Positions 32,527 through 41,549 of a stretch of 64,000 bases of DNA are shown in pieces (positions within the stretch are counted from its first letter, which is position 1; each line of letters opens with the position of its first letter). The DNA is taken from the NCBI GenBank assembly GCA_905142475.1, contig LR990730.1, forward strand, positions 434,001 to 498,000. Reading direction: 5' to 3'. The notes under the pieces were generated by a model. That model was not told the origin of the DNA. It saw nothing but the letters and a program-made list of their open reading frames with translations, and did no database searches. This DNA is from Xanthomonas hydrangeae. GTDB taxonomy: Bacteria > Pseudomonadota > Gammaproteobacteria > Xanthomonadales > Xanthomonadaceae. A program made the position numbers and the translations under genes.

Positions 32527-34361
32527 CCGTCCAGCATCGCCTTGTCCCGCACCGCACCCTTATCCGCGCTGGTCGCCAGCAACGCGTACGCCTTCAACGC
32601 CGTGGTGACCTTGCGCGGGCGCACTTCCACGGGCTTCCAGCCCTTGGCATCTTGCTCTGCGCGACGAAGAGCAAGTTCCTCGTCCGAGATCAGCAGGTTG
32701 ATCGAACGATTGGGAATATCGATCAGGATCTTGTCGCCATCGCGCACCAGGCCGATCGCGCCGCCTGCGGCGGCTTCCGGCGAGGCGTGGCCGATCGACA
32801 GGCCCGAGGTGCCGCCGGAGAAGCGGCCGTCGGTGAGCAGGGCGCATTGCTTGCCCAGGCCCTTGGATTTGAGATAGCTGGTGGGGTAGAGCATTTCCTG
32901 CATGCCGGGGCCGCCCTTGGGGCCTTCGTAGCGAATCACCACGATATCGCCTGCCTTCACTTCATCGGCGAGGATGCCCTTGACCGCCGAATCCTGGCTT
33001 TCGTAGACGCGGGCATTGCCCTCGAACACGTGGATGGATTCGTCCACGCCTGCGGTCTTCACCACGCAGCCGTCGCGGGCGATATTGCCGTACAGCACGG
33101 CCAGGCCGCCTTCCTGCGAGAACGCATGTGCGACATCGCGGATGCAGCCTTCGCTGCGATCGGTGTCCAGGCTGTCCCAACGCGTGGCCTGGCTGAAGGC
33201 AATCTGGGTGGGGATGCCGGCCGGGCCGGCCTTGTAGAACGTGTGCACGGTTTCGGTGTCGGTCTGGGTGACATCCCACTGCGCGATGGCATCGGCCAGC
33301 GTGCGTGCGTGCACCGTGGCCGCATTGGTGTGCAGCAGCCCGCCACGCGCCAGCTCGCCGAGGATGGCCATGATGCCGCCGGCGCGATGCACGTCTTCGA
33401 TGTGGTACTTCGGCGTGTTCGGGGCGACCTTGCACAGCTGCGGCACGCGCTTGGACAGGCGGTCGATGTCGCGCATGCCGAACGGCACCTCGCCTTCCTG
33501 CGCCGCTGCAAGCAGATGCAGGATGGTGTTGGTCGAGCCACCCATCGCGATGTCCAGGGTCATCGCGTTTTCGAAGGCTTCGAAGGTGGCGATGCCGCGT
33601 GGCAGGGCGGTGGGGTCTTCGCCGCCATACCAGCGATGGCACAGCTCCACCGCCACGCGTCCGGCACGCAGGAACAATTGCTCGCGGTCGGCGTGCGTGG
33701 CCACCACGGTGCCGTTGCCCGGCAGCGACAGGCCCAGCGCTTCGGTCAGGCAGTTCATCGAGTTGGCGGTGAACATGCCCGAGCACGAACCGCAGGTGGG
33801 GCAGGCGCTACGCTCGAACTCGGCCACCTTTTCATCGGAGGCGCTGTCGTCGGCGGCGATCACCATTGCGTCGATCAGGTCGAGCTTGTGCTCGGACAAC
33901 TTGGTCTTGCCGGCTTCCATCGGGCCGCCGGAGACGAACACGGTGGGGATATTGAGCCGCAGCGCGGCCATCAACATGCCGGGCGTGATCTTGTCGCAAT
34001 TGGAAATGCACACCAGCGCGTCGGCGCAATGCGCATTGACCATGTACTCGACCGAGTCGGCGATGATCTCGCGGCTGGGCAGCGAATACAGCATGCCGTC
34101 GTGGCCCATGGCGATGCCGTCGTCCACCGCGATGGTGTCGAACTCCTTGGCCACGCCACCGACGCGTTCGATCTCGCGTGCGACCAGCTGACCGAGATCC
34201 TTCAGGTGCACATGCCCGGGCACGAACTGGGTGAACGAGTTGGCGATGGCGATGATGGGCTTGTGGAAGTCGCCATCGCGCATGCCGGTGGCGCGCCACA
34301 GTGCGCGGGCGCCGGCCATGTTGCGGCCGTGGGTGGAGGTCTTGGAGCGGTACTCGGGCAT
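32523..34361 (-). CDS. ilvD: Dihydroxy-acid dehydratase
   Basis: The start at 34361 ([21 protein letters not shown]) gives 612 residues, the size of E. coli IlvD (616). Iron-sulfur ligands are visible in [10 protein letters not shown] (about residues 120-129) and [20 protein letters not shown] (about 193-212), and the [10 protein letters not shown] and GRFSGGTSG motifs are intact. It dehydrates dihydroxy acids in valine, leucine and isoleucine synthesis. It is the known neighbour of Xanthomonas integrons. The longer frame from 34400 adds 13 residues without family support. Confidence 0.96.
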   Translation of the reverse strand: MPEYRSKTSTHGRNMAGARALWRATGMRDGDFHKPIIAIANSFTQFVPGHVHLKDLGQLVAREIERVGGVAKEFDTIAVDDGIAMGHDGMLYSLPSREIIADSVEYMVNAHCADALVCISNCDKITPGMLMAALRLNIPTVFVSGGPMEAGKTKLSEHKLDLIDAMVIAADDSASDEKVAEFERSACPTCGSCSGMFTANSMNCLTEALGLSLPGNGTVVATHADREQLFLRAGRVAVELCHRWYGGEDPTALPRGIATFEAFENAMTLDIAMGGSTNTILHLLAAAQEGEVPFGMRDIDRLSKRVPQLCKVAPNTPKYHIEDVHRAGGIMAILGELARGGLLHTNAATVHARTLADAIAQWDVTQTDTETVHTFYKAGPAGIPTQIAFSQATRWDSLDTDRSEGCIRDVAHAFSQEGGLAVLYGNIARDGCVVKTAGVDESIHVFEGNARVYESQDSAVKGILADEVKAGDIVVIRYEGPKGGPGMQEMLYPTSYLKSKGLGKQCALLTDGRFSGGTSGLSIGHASPEAAAGGAIGLVRDGDKILIDIPNRSINLLISDEELALRRAEQDAKGWKPVEVRPRKVTTALKAYALLATSADKGAVRDKAMLDG

Positions 34362-34655
34362 GGCGAATTCGACGGCTGATTGGCGAGCGGTGGCTGGCAA
34401 TTAGAGCGCGTCGCAACTGTTGCTGCTGCAACCGTCGCGGCGCGTTCCGGTGATCTGGCACGTTAGCACGCAGCTGTTCGGCGCGGCCGTCATTGCAGCG
34501 TGCACGCTGCCGGGCGATCAGGCTGCAGTGGGCTGGTTTCAACGCAAGTGGAGTGCACGGGCAGCGCGCCCGGCTGGCGGCGTTCCGGATAGGGGGCTCG
34601 GCAAATGTGGTTTTTTGCCGGCGCCGCACTTGCGCCGCGCCGCTACACTGTGCCG

Positions 34656-34922
34656 ATGTCTTCCACGCTTTCCTGCCGCCCGGGCTGCGCTGCCTGCTGC
34701 ATCGCGCCCTCGATCAGTTCGCCGATTCCCGGCATGCCCAATGGCAAGCCGGCCGGGGTGGCGTGCGTGCAGCTGGATGCGCAGCTGGGCTGCCGCTTGT
34801 TCGGCTCGCCGCAGCGCCCGGCGGTATGCGGCAGCCTGCGGCCATCGCTGGAGATGTGCGGCGCTTCGCGTGAGCAGGCGTTGACGATGCTGACGACCTT
34901 GGAGCGTGCGACGCAGCCTTGA
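34656..34922 (+). CDS. Small cysteine-cluster protein (YkgJ family)
   Basis: Starting at 34656 the product is 88 residues with CRPGCAACC at residues 7-15 and later cysteines in [17 protein letters not shown] and VCGSL, MCG. This pattern is the zinc/iron-chelating YkgJ/CxxCxxCC family. The segment [16 protein letters not shown] is conserved in the family. Its biochemical role is unknown. It stands alone between divergent ilvD and the convergent gamma-carbonic anhydrase gene. The ilvD promoter must lie in 34362-34655. Confidence 0.78.
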   Translation: MSSTLSCRPGCAACCIAPSISSPIPGMPNGKPAGVACVQLDAQLGCRLFGSPQRPAVCGSLRPSLEMCGASREQALTMLTTLERATQP

Positions 34923-34968
34923 ACCGGTACGTCAACGCCAGGCGCGAGCCCGCCCCGCAGACCCACAA

Positions 34969-35514
34969 TCAATCGCCAGCCGGCACACCCAGATACTGAT
35001 CCTTGAGCCGCACATAATGTTGCGCCGAGTAATGCAGGCCTTCGATTTCCTTGTCGCTGAGCGTGCGTGCCAGGCGCGCGGGATTGCCCAGCCACAGTTC
35101 GCCTTCGCCAACCACCTTGCCCGGGCCGACCACCGCACCGGCACCGACGAATCCGTAGCGTTTGACGGTGGCGCCGTCGAGCACGCAGGCGCCCATGCCG
35201 ATCAGGCACAGGTCTTCGATGGTGCAGGCATGCAGGATGGTGCCGTGGCCAACGGTGACGTCTTCGCCAATCACGGTGGGATAGCCGGCCTTGTTGAACG
35301 GGCTATGGTGACTGACGTGGATGATGGTGCCGTCCTGCACGTTGGTGCGGGCGCCGATCTGCACATGATTGACGTCGCCGCGAATCACCGTGCCCGGCCA
35401 CACCGAGACGTCATCGCCCAGACTCACCTTGCCGATGATGGTGCAGGCCGGGTCGATATAGACGCGTGCGCCGAGCTGTGGGGTGTGGTCCAGGAACGAA
35501 CGAATCGGGGTCAC
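34969..35514 (-). CDS. Gamma-carbonic-anhydrase-like protein (YrdA/PaaY family)
   Basis: A GTG start at 35514 gives 181 residues, matching the family, which starts just before SFLDHTPQLGARVYIDPAC. A left-handed beta helix of hexapeptide repeats is clear (IGKVSLGDDVSVWPGTVIRG, IGARTNVQDGTIIHVS). The metal-site histidines are in IIHVSHHS and TVGHGTILHACTI. Family members bind zinc or iron and have carbonic anhydrase or unknown hydrolase activity. A longer frame from 35667 is low in homology. The gene is single and intact. Confidence 0.85.
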   Translation of the reverse strand: MTPIRSFLDHTPQLGARVYIDPACTIIGKVSLGDDVSVWPGTVIRGDVNHVQIGARTNVQDGTIIHVSHHSPFNKAGYPTVIGEDVTVGHGTILHACTIEDLCLIGMGACVLDGATVKRYGFVGAGAVVGPGKVVGEGELWLGNPARLARTLSDKEIEGLHYSAQHYVRLKDQYLGVPAGD

Positions 35515-36049
35515 GACAGTCTCCGGCAAATCAGCGTGCCGCCCAATGCATGCACTGCTTGCATGATAACTGGCCGTCTGCAGGTGTGCAGAACAGGCTG
35601 CGCGTGGTGGGTGTACCGCGTGGTTGCGATCATGCACGACACGGTGGCTGCGCATCGAGGTCATCAAGGCTGCAAAGAAGAGTGGTTACGCCTTCCTTGC
35701 CGTAGTGCATGCGATGCACTCGACGCAGGCGTTTGATTGCAGTCACCAGCAACGAACGCGTGAGCCTCGAAACGAAGCGGCATGCCGGCCTGTCCGATAA
35801 GCGCACACCAGTGCAGGCAGTCGTCTTGAACGCTGCCTGCGATCGGCCTAGCGTGGCCACGCACCGTTGCAGCGGTGTTGGTTTGCCACTGCATCGCAAC
35901 GCGACATGTCGTCGAAATTGCTGATTCGTGTAACCGCGTCGGCCGCATCCATGGGCTCGATCTGCGCCGCAACTGTGCGGCGCCCTCGGACGACCTGCAT
36001 GCAGGTCGGCGTACTGCAGCAAGACCCATCTCCATCACAGGATTCACGC
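35515..36049. other. Intergenic region, no gene recognised
   Basis: About 535 bp between the divergent carbonic-anhydrase-like and MFS genes. It must carry both promoters. I found no clear operator, RNA or small gene. Confidence 0.4.
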
Positions 36050-37360
36050 ATGCCACATAGCGCAGCAACACCCGCAAGCTTCGTGCTGCAGCGGATGACG
36101 CCCTTCCAGTGGAGGGCGGTGGCGGTGTGCGTGCTGCTCACCATGCTCGACGGCTTCGATGTGATGGCAATGGCGTTCACCGCGCCGCATGTGTCGGCGC
36201 AGTGGCAGTTGTCGGGCAAGTTGCTCGGCGTGTTGTTCAGTGCCGGCCTGGTCGGCATGGCGGTGGGGTCGTTGCTGCTGGCGCCGTTGGCCGACCGCAT
36301 CGGGCGTCGGGCGATGATTCTGGTGTGCCTGGCGATATTGACCGTCGGCATGGGCGCCTCGGCCTTGGCCAGCAGCGCGTGGCAGCTCGGTGCGCTGCGT
36401 GCGTTCACCGGTATCGGGATCGGCGGCATGCTGGCCTGCGTTGCAGTGATCGCCGCCGAATACTCCACCGCACACTGGCGCAGCACTGCATTGGCGCTGC
36501 AGGCCACCGGTTATCCGATCGGCGCGACCCTGGGCGGTGTGATCGCGGCGTTGTTGCTGCAGCAATGGTCGTGGCACGCGGTGTTCCTGCTTGGTGCGGC
36601 CGGGTCGCTGCTGTGCGTGCCATTGGTGCTGGCATGGCTGCCCGAATCACTGGAATTTTTGATTGCCCGTCGTCCGCCCGGCGCGTCTGCACGCTTCAAC
36701 GCGGTGCTGGCCCGCATGGGCATGCCGCCGCGTGCCGACTTGCCATTGCCGCCGCCACAGGTTGCCGATGATGCGCAGGGCTACGCGGCCCTGTTCGTGC
36801 CTGGCTTGCGGCGGCCGTCGCTGCTGATCGCGCTGGCGTTCTTCCTGCTGATGTTCGCGTTCTACTTCGCGCTCAGCTGGACGCCGAAGCTGCTGGTGGT
36901 GGCCGGGCTGTCGGCGCAGCAGGGCGTGACCGGCGGGGTGCTGTTGAATCTGGGCGGCATCGCTGGCGGCGGGATGTTCAGCTGGCTGGCGGCGCGTGCG
37001 CGGTTGTCGCGGCTGACGGCCGGGGCGCTGCTGTTGTCGGCGCTGGCCATGCTTGCGTTCGGGCTCTATAGCACGGTGTTGAGCTGGGCGTTCGTGATCG
37101 CGCTATCGACCGGTGCGGCCATGTTTGCCGCCATTGCCGGCCTGTATGCGGTAGCGCCAGTGGTCTTCACTGCGGCGGTGCGCTCCACCGGCATGGGCTG
37201 GGCGATCGGCGTGGGCCGTTTCGGGGCGATTGCCTCGCCGCTGTGCGTGGGCGTGCTGGTGGATGCAGGGTGGTCGCCGGCCACGCTCTACCTGGCCTGC
37301 AGCCTGCCTCTGCTGCTGGCTGCGGCGGCCGTGCTGAGCATGCGTCTGCCCCCTCGCTGA
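36050..37360 (+). CDS. MFS transporter, aromatic acid:proton symporter type
   Basis: The ATG at 36050 gives 436 residues with 12 hydrophobic helices. AAHS-family marks are MLDGFDVMAMAFTAPHVSAQ in TM1 (DGFD motif), the TM2-3 loop PLADRIGRRAMIL and WLPESLEFLIARRP between the halves. Members such as PcaK and BenK import 4-hydroxybenzoate, protocatechuate, vanillate or benzoate. That fits the pob, van and pca genes elsewhere in the window, but the exact substrate cannot be read. A frame extending upstream to 35867 lacks support. Confidence 0.87.
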   Translation: MPHSAATPASFVLQRMTPFQWRAVAVCVLLTMLDGFDVMAMAFTAPHVSAQWQLSGKLLGVLFSAGLVGMAVGSLLLAPLADRIGRRAMILVCLAILTVGMGASALASSAWQLGALRAFTGIGIGGMLACVAVIAAEYSTAHWRSTALALQATGYPIGATLGGVIAALLLQQWSWHAVFLLGAAGSLLCVPLVLAWLPESLEFLIARRPPGASARFNAVLARMGMPPRADLPLPPPQVADDAQGYAALFVPGLRRPSLLIALAFFLLMFAFYFALSWTPKLLVVAGLSAQQGVTGGVLLNLGGIAGGGMFSWLAARARLSRLTAGALLLSALAMLAFGLYSTVLSWAFVIALSTGAAMFAAIAGLYAVAPVVFTAAVRSTGMGWAIGVGRFGAIASPLCVGVLVDAGWSPATLYLACSLPLLLAAAAVLSMRLPPR

Positions 37361-37498
37361 ACCGCTCACGCTGCGTCAGCCCTGTGCCGCTAGCGGAGTC
37401 GACCGCGCCAAAGAAATCCACTGCACTGCCGATAACCCGTCAGACCCCCCATACCTGTGGCGGGCTCTTCCGCGGATTTCAAGCAGACCAGCGCCGGC

Positions 37499-38743
37499 AT
37501 GCTCAGAACCATCGACTCAGATCAACTCCGCCCCGGCATGTATGTCTACAAGCTGCTGGGCGCGTGGGTGCACCACCCGTTCTGGAAGACCTCGTTTCTG
37601 GTCGACTCCGACGATGTGGACAAGATCCATGGCAGCCGCATCGAGCAGTTGGTGATCGATACCGCGCGTGGATTGGATCTGGAAGCGCCGGCCGCAGCGC
37701 ACGCAGCATCGGATGCAGCGCCCGAACCGGAGCTGCCTGAGCCATCGGAGCCGCCCAAGCCTGCATGCACCTCCCGCACCGCGCGCACCAACAGCGTCAC
37801 CGCACAGGTCGGCATCGAGTCCGAAGTGGTGCGTGCCCGCAAGATCTTCGAAGACGGCCGCGACATGGTCGAGGCAATGTTCCGCGACGTGCGGCTTGGC
37901 CGTACCGTCGACACCGAGGCGGCGATGCCGCTGGTGCAGGCCATCAACGATTCGGTGCTGCGGCATCCGCAGGCCCTGATCAGCGTGGCGCGGCTCAAGA
38001 CTGCCGACGACTACACCTACCTGCATTCGATGGCCGTGGCCGGCCTGATGAGCGGGCTGGCGCGTCAGCTGGGGTTGCCCGAGGCCCAGGTGGTGGAGGC
38101 GGCGATGGGCGGCCTGCTGCACGACATGGGCAAGGCGGTGACGCCGCTGGACATTCTCAACAAGCCCGGCAAGCTCACCGACGAAGAGATGGACATCATG
38201 CGCCAGCATCCGATGGATGGTCATCGCCTGCTGGTGGCTGGCGGTGTGCAGAACGCGGTGGTGTTGGAGATCGCGCTGCATCATCACGAAAAGATGGACG
38301 GCACCGGTTATCCGAATCAGCTGGCGGGCGAGACGATTTCGTTGATGTCGCGGATGGGTGCGGTGTGCGATGTGTACGACGCCATCAGCTCGGATCGCCC
38401 GTATAAACGGGCCTGGGATCCGGCCGAATCGCTCAAGCGCATGGCATCGTGGCAGGGCCATTTCGACCCCGCGGTATTCCAGGCATTCGTGCGGCGGCTG
38501 GGTATTTATCCGGTCGGTTCGCTGGTGCGGCTGGAGTCGCAGAAACTGGCGGTGGTGATCGAGCAGACGGCCGATGCGCTGCTCAAGCCCAAGGTGCGCG
38601 TGTTCTATTCGGCCAAGCTGCGCAGCCATGTGCTGGTGCAGGACATCGATCTGTCGCGGCCGGACTGCCAGGACCGCATCGCGCAAATGGAGAGCCCCAC
38701 CGATTGGGGCTTTCGCGATCTCGAGAAACTCTGGCTGCCGTGA
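37499..38743 (+). CDS. HD-GYP cyclic-di-GMP phosphodiesterase with DUF3391 domain
   Basis: The ATG at 37499 (MLRTIDSDQLRPGMYVYKL) gives 414 residues. A GTG at 37457 is a possible longer start. The N-terminal DUF3391 domain runs to about residue 130. The HD-GYP domain follows, with LLHDMGKAVTPLDILNKPGKL (HD pair near residue 207), ALHHHEKMDGTGYP near residue 260 and AVCDVYDAISSDRPYKRAW. All catalytic residues are present, so it should hydrolyse c-di-GMP and control motility, biofilm and virulence factors. A proline/glutamate-rich linker joins the two domains. It is a monocistronic gene. Confidence 0.92.
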   Translation: MLRTIDSDQLRPGMYVYKLLGAWVHHPFWKTSFLVDSDDVDKIHGSRIEQLVIDTARGLDLEAPAAAHAASDAAPEPELPEPSEPPKPACTSRTARTNSVTAQVGIESEVVRARKIFEDGRDMVEAMFRDVRLGRTVDTEAAMPLVQAINDSVLRHPQALISVARLKTADDYTYLHSMAVAGLMSGLARQLGLPEAQVVEAAMGGLLHDMGKAVTPLDILNKPGKLTDEEMDIMRQHPMDGHRLLVAGGVQNAVVLEIALHHHEKMDGTGYPNQLAGETISLMSRMGAVCDVYDAISSDRPYKRAWDPAESLKRMASWQGHFDPAVFQAFVRRLGIYPVGSLVRLESQKLAVVIEQTADALLKPKVRVFYSAKLRSHVLVQDIDLSRPDCQDRIAQMESPTDWGFRDLEKLWLP

Positions 38744-38804
38744 GCGGCTGCACCGCGTGAACACGCTGGCGAGCGCGACCATGCTGCGCTGCAGCTTGGC
38801 AATG

Positions 38805-38823
38805 TAGTTATGATCCATAACTA
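38805..38823. promoter_or_regulatory. Inverted repeat, candidate MarR operator
   Basis: TAGTTATG and CATAACTA form a perfect 8-bp dyad around ATC, in an AT-rich island of GC-rich DNA. It lies 266 bp upstream of the MarR gene start and 62 bp after the HD-GYP gene. Size and symmetry fit a MarR site. No target has been shown. The rest of 38744-39088 holds nothing else I recognise. Confidence 0.4.
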
Positions 38824-39088
38824 TTCCGGAACGCAATCAATGCCGACCCGGATCTCATGTCCACGCCGTGCCTGGATCACCGCCGTTCCCTACGTGCTGC
38901 AGCTGGCGCACCCGGCTGCTGGCCGGCTGCGCGGGTCTGCAGGCAGCAACGGGCAGCATCGGCAACGCACACGCCCGCATCGGTACCCCCGGCCACGTCT
39001 ACAATGCAGCTCACGCCGCGGATCGGCGTTGCGGGCGGGGAGTGTTGCGCGCACCGGTCCGCCCGCTGCCATCGTTGCGAGAACCGTC

Positions 39089-39565
39089 ATGTCCGTCACT
39101 GCCAACGCCGCACTGCTGCCCGATGCCGTCACCACGGTGGACCAGGCGCGCCTGTTGCGGTTGCTGGGCTATCGCATCACCCGCACCGAACTGCTGGTGC
39201 GGCGGATGTTTCAGGACTGCGTGGCGGCGTTCGATCTCAAGCCGGTGGATTTTTCGCTGCTGATGCTGGTGGACGGCAACCCGGGGATCAACCAGCGCCA
39301 GATCGGCGATGTGCTGCACGTGTCGCCGCCCAATCTGGCGATCGTGGTGGCGCGGCTGGTCAAGCGCCGCCTGCTGCGGCAGGTGCGTGGACGCCAGGAC
39401 CGGCGCATGCAGCATCTGTCGCTGACCGCTGCCGGCGCGGCCTTGCTGACCGCTGCCGAAGCCGAGGTGCTGCGCATGGAACAGCAACTCAGCGCGGTGC
39501 TTGGCAGCAGCGAAGCGCCGTTGCTGCGCGCACTCGACCGGCTGGATCGTCTCGACACGCAGTGA
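39089..39565 (+). CDS. MarR-family regulator
   Basis: The ATG at 39089 gives 158 residues with the MarR winged helix: FDLKPVDFSLLMLVDGNPG, INQRQIGDVLHVSPPNLAIVVARLVKRRLL and the wing RGRQDRRMQHLSLT. It precedes a gene set for aromatic alcohol and aldehyde oxidation (channel, calA, vdh) on the same strand. MarR proteins of this group control hydroxycinnamate and related lignin monomer use, so it is the likely local regulator. The longer frame from 38810 is not supported. Confidence 0.87.
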   Translation: MSVTANAALLPDAVTTVDQARLLRLLGYRITRTELLVRRMFQDCVAAFDLKPVDFSLLMLVDGNPGINQRQIGDVLHVSPPNLAIVVARLVKRRLLRQVRGRQDRRMQHLSLTAAGAALLTAAEAEVLRMEQQLSAVLGSSEAPLLRALDRLDRLDTQ

Positions 39566-39711
39566 TCCGCCGCTGCCGAGCCTGCGCTCGGCAGTACCGT
39601 CCCACCAACTTGACCATCGCACGTGCCGTGAGCGGCGCGGCGATCGCGCCTGCCTGACCGTTGCCACGTCCTATCTGCCGCTGTTTCCTCCCAACGCTGG
39701 AGATGTTCGCA

Positions 39712-40721
39712 GTGAGTTATCTATCGGTTGTGCGCCACGTGGGTTGGCGTGGGTTACTGCAGTGCAGTGTCCTGCTCGGGGTGATGTCGCTGCTGGCAGC
39801 CGGGCCTGCGTTTGCGCAGGGCGTGCCGCAGAGTGCAACGCTGACCAATGGCATCAACACCGGCGGCACCAGCTTCTTCGACGGGTTCACGCGCACCACG
39901 CCGGGTTGGGCGGTGATCACCTACCTGCGTCAGAGTTCGCTGGATGCGATCAAGGACGCGCGCGGCAACGATGTGCCGGTGTTCGACAATCCGCGCATCG
40001 ATTCCACGCTGTTGCTGACCCAGATCGCCTATGTCACGCCTACAAGCTCTTTGGCGGCGCACTGGGCATCAATACGCTGGTTCCGCTGATCAACCTGGAT
40101 GCCTCGTTCGGCCGCAACAGCGTCGCCACACTGCGCGATAACGGCGCCGGCGTGGGCGATCTGACGTTCGGGCCGTATCTGCAGATGCTGCCGGTGATAC
40201 GCGATGGCAGGCCGGTGTTTTCGCAGCGTTTCGAGATCGATGCCATCGCACCGATCGGCAAGTTCGATCGCGACCGCGACCTCAATCAAAGTGCAGGCTA
40301 TTGGTCGGTGGTGCCGAACTACGCATTGACCTGGCTGCCGACGCCGAGCTGGGAAATCAGTGCGCGCCTGAATTACATCTACAACTTTCGCAGCGAGCGT
40401 CGTCCGAATCTGCCGCCCGGCTTCGAATTCCGCAATGGGCAGGCCGGCGATGCGGGCTGGATCAACTTCGCCACCTCCTGGGAAGTGGCACCGGATATCC
40501 ATCTGGGCGTGAATGCGTATTACCTCACCCAGTTCCGCGATAACCGCACCAATGGGCAGCGCGTTGCAGACACGCGTCAAAGCGTGTTCTACGCCGGACC
40601 AGGCGGCTCATGGCGGCTGGATGCCAGCAACATCGTGTTCGCCAATCTCTATCTGCCGGTGGAAGTGAAGAACGCCGCCTCAGGCAACAACGTCAACCTG
40701 CAGTATGTCCATGTGTTCTAG
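39712..40721 (+). pseudogene. Outer-membrane aromatic channel (SphA / phenol meta-pathway family), frameshifted
   Basis: A signal peptide-bearing start (GTG at 39712, with GGAG nine bases upstream; ATG at 39703 is the alternative) begins SYLSVVRHVGWRG... and AAGPAFAQ. The frame reads into QIAYVTP at 40040. Homology then continues in another frame as YKLFGGALGINTLVPLINLD through to LQYVHVF at 40721. One base is missing at 40040/40041, where CCTAC stands for an expected CCNTAC. Whole proteins of this family form channels for hydrophobic aromatics. The second half is otherwise undamaged, so the lesion is recent or a sequencing error. Confidence 0.82.
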
Positions 40722-40754
40722 TGCCGGCGTGGCCGGCCTCTTCGGAGAGTGGCA

Positions 40755-41522
40755 ATGAATTTGCAGAACAAGACGATCGTGGTCACCGGTGTGGCCTCGG
40801 GTATCGGTGCAGAGGTCGCGCGGCTGGCGCGGTTTCATGGCGCCACCGTGATCGGCATCGACCGCACACCGGTGCAGATGACGCTGCACGGGTTTCATCA
40901 GGCCGACCTCGGCGACCCGGCCTCCATCGATGCGTTGGTGAAGGCCTTGCCAGAACGTATCGGCGCGCTGGCCAACGTGGCCGGCGTCCCCGGCACCGCA
41001 CCGCTCGAGCTGGTGGCACGCGTCAACTATCTGGGACTGCGTCATCTCAGCCAGGCCTTGCTGCCGCGTATCGTGCCGGGCGGCAGCATCATCAACGTGG
41101 CCTCGATTCTGGGCGCCGAATGGCCACAGCGGCTGGACCTGCACAAGCAACTGGCCGCCACCGACAGCTTTGCTGCCGGCAGCGCGTGGTTGGCGGAACA
41201 TCCGGTGGCACACGACACTTGCTACCAATATTTCAAGGAAGCGCTGATCGTGTGGACGCTGCTGCAATCGCGGCCGTGGTTTGCCGAGCGTGGCGTGCGC
41301 GTCAACAACGTCTCGCCAGGGCCGGTTTTCACGCCGATTCTGGGCGACTTTGCCGCCATGCTCGGCGAAGAGCGGGTCAAGGAAGATGCCAAGCGCATGA
41401 CCCGCCCCGCGTATGCCGATGAAGTGGCCGAGGCCATCGTATTTCTTGCGTCCGATGCTGCGCGCTGGATCAACGGCATCACGCTGCCGGTTGATGGCGG
41501 GCTGGCGTCGACCACTCTGTAA
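40755..41522 (+). CDS. calA: Coniferyl-alcohol dehydrogenase (SDR)
   Basis: The ATG at 40755 follows GGAGAG and gives 255 residues. It matches CalA of Pseudomonas sp. HR199 along its length: KTIVVTGVASGIGAEVARL (NAD-binding TGxxxGIG), NVAGVPGTAPLELVARVNYL, SIINVASILGAEWPQRLDLH and YQYFKEALIVW, with the catalytic Tyr-x3-Lys in YQYFK. It oxidises coniferyl alcohol to coniferyl aldehyde with NAD. It is followed by an aldehyde dehydrogenase after 27 bp. This locates the operon in lignin monomer use. Confidence 0.87.
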   Translation: MNLQNKTIVVTGVASGIGAEVARLARFHGATVIGIDRTPVQMTLHGFHQADLGDPASIDALVKALPERIGALANVAGVPGTAPLELVARVNYLGLRHLSQALLPRIVPGGSIINVASILGAEWPQRLDLHKQLAATDSFAAGSAWLAEHPVAHDTCYQYFKEALIVWTLLQSRPWFAERGVRVNNVSPGPVFTPILGDFAAMLGEERVKEDAKRMTRPAYADEVAEAIVFLASDAARWINGITLPVDGGLASTTL

Positions 41523-41549
41523 CACCACCCCACAGCAGGAGGCTAGACC

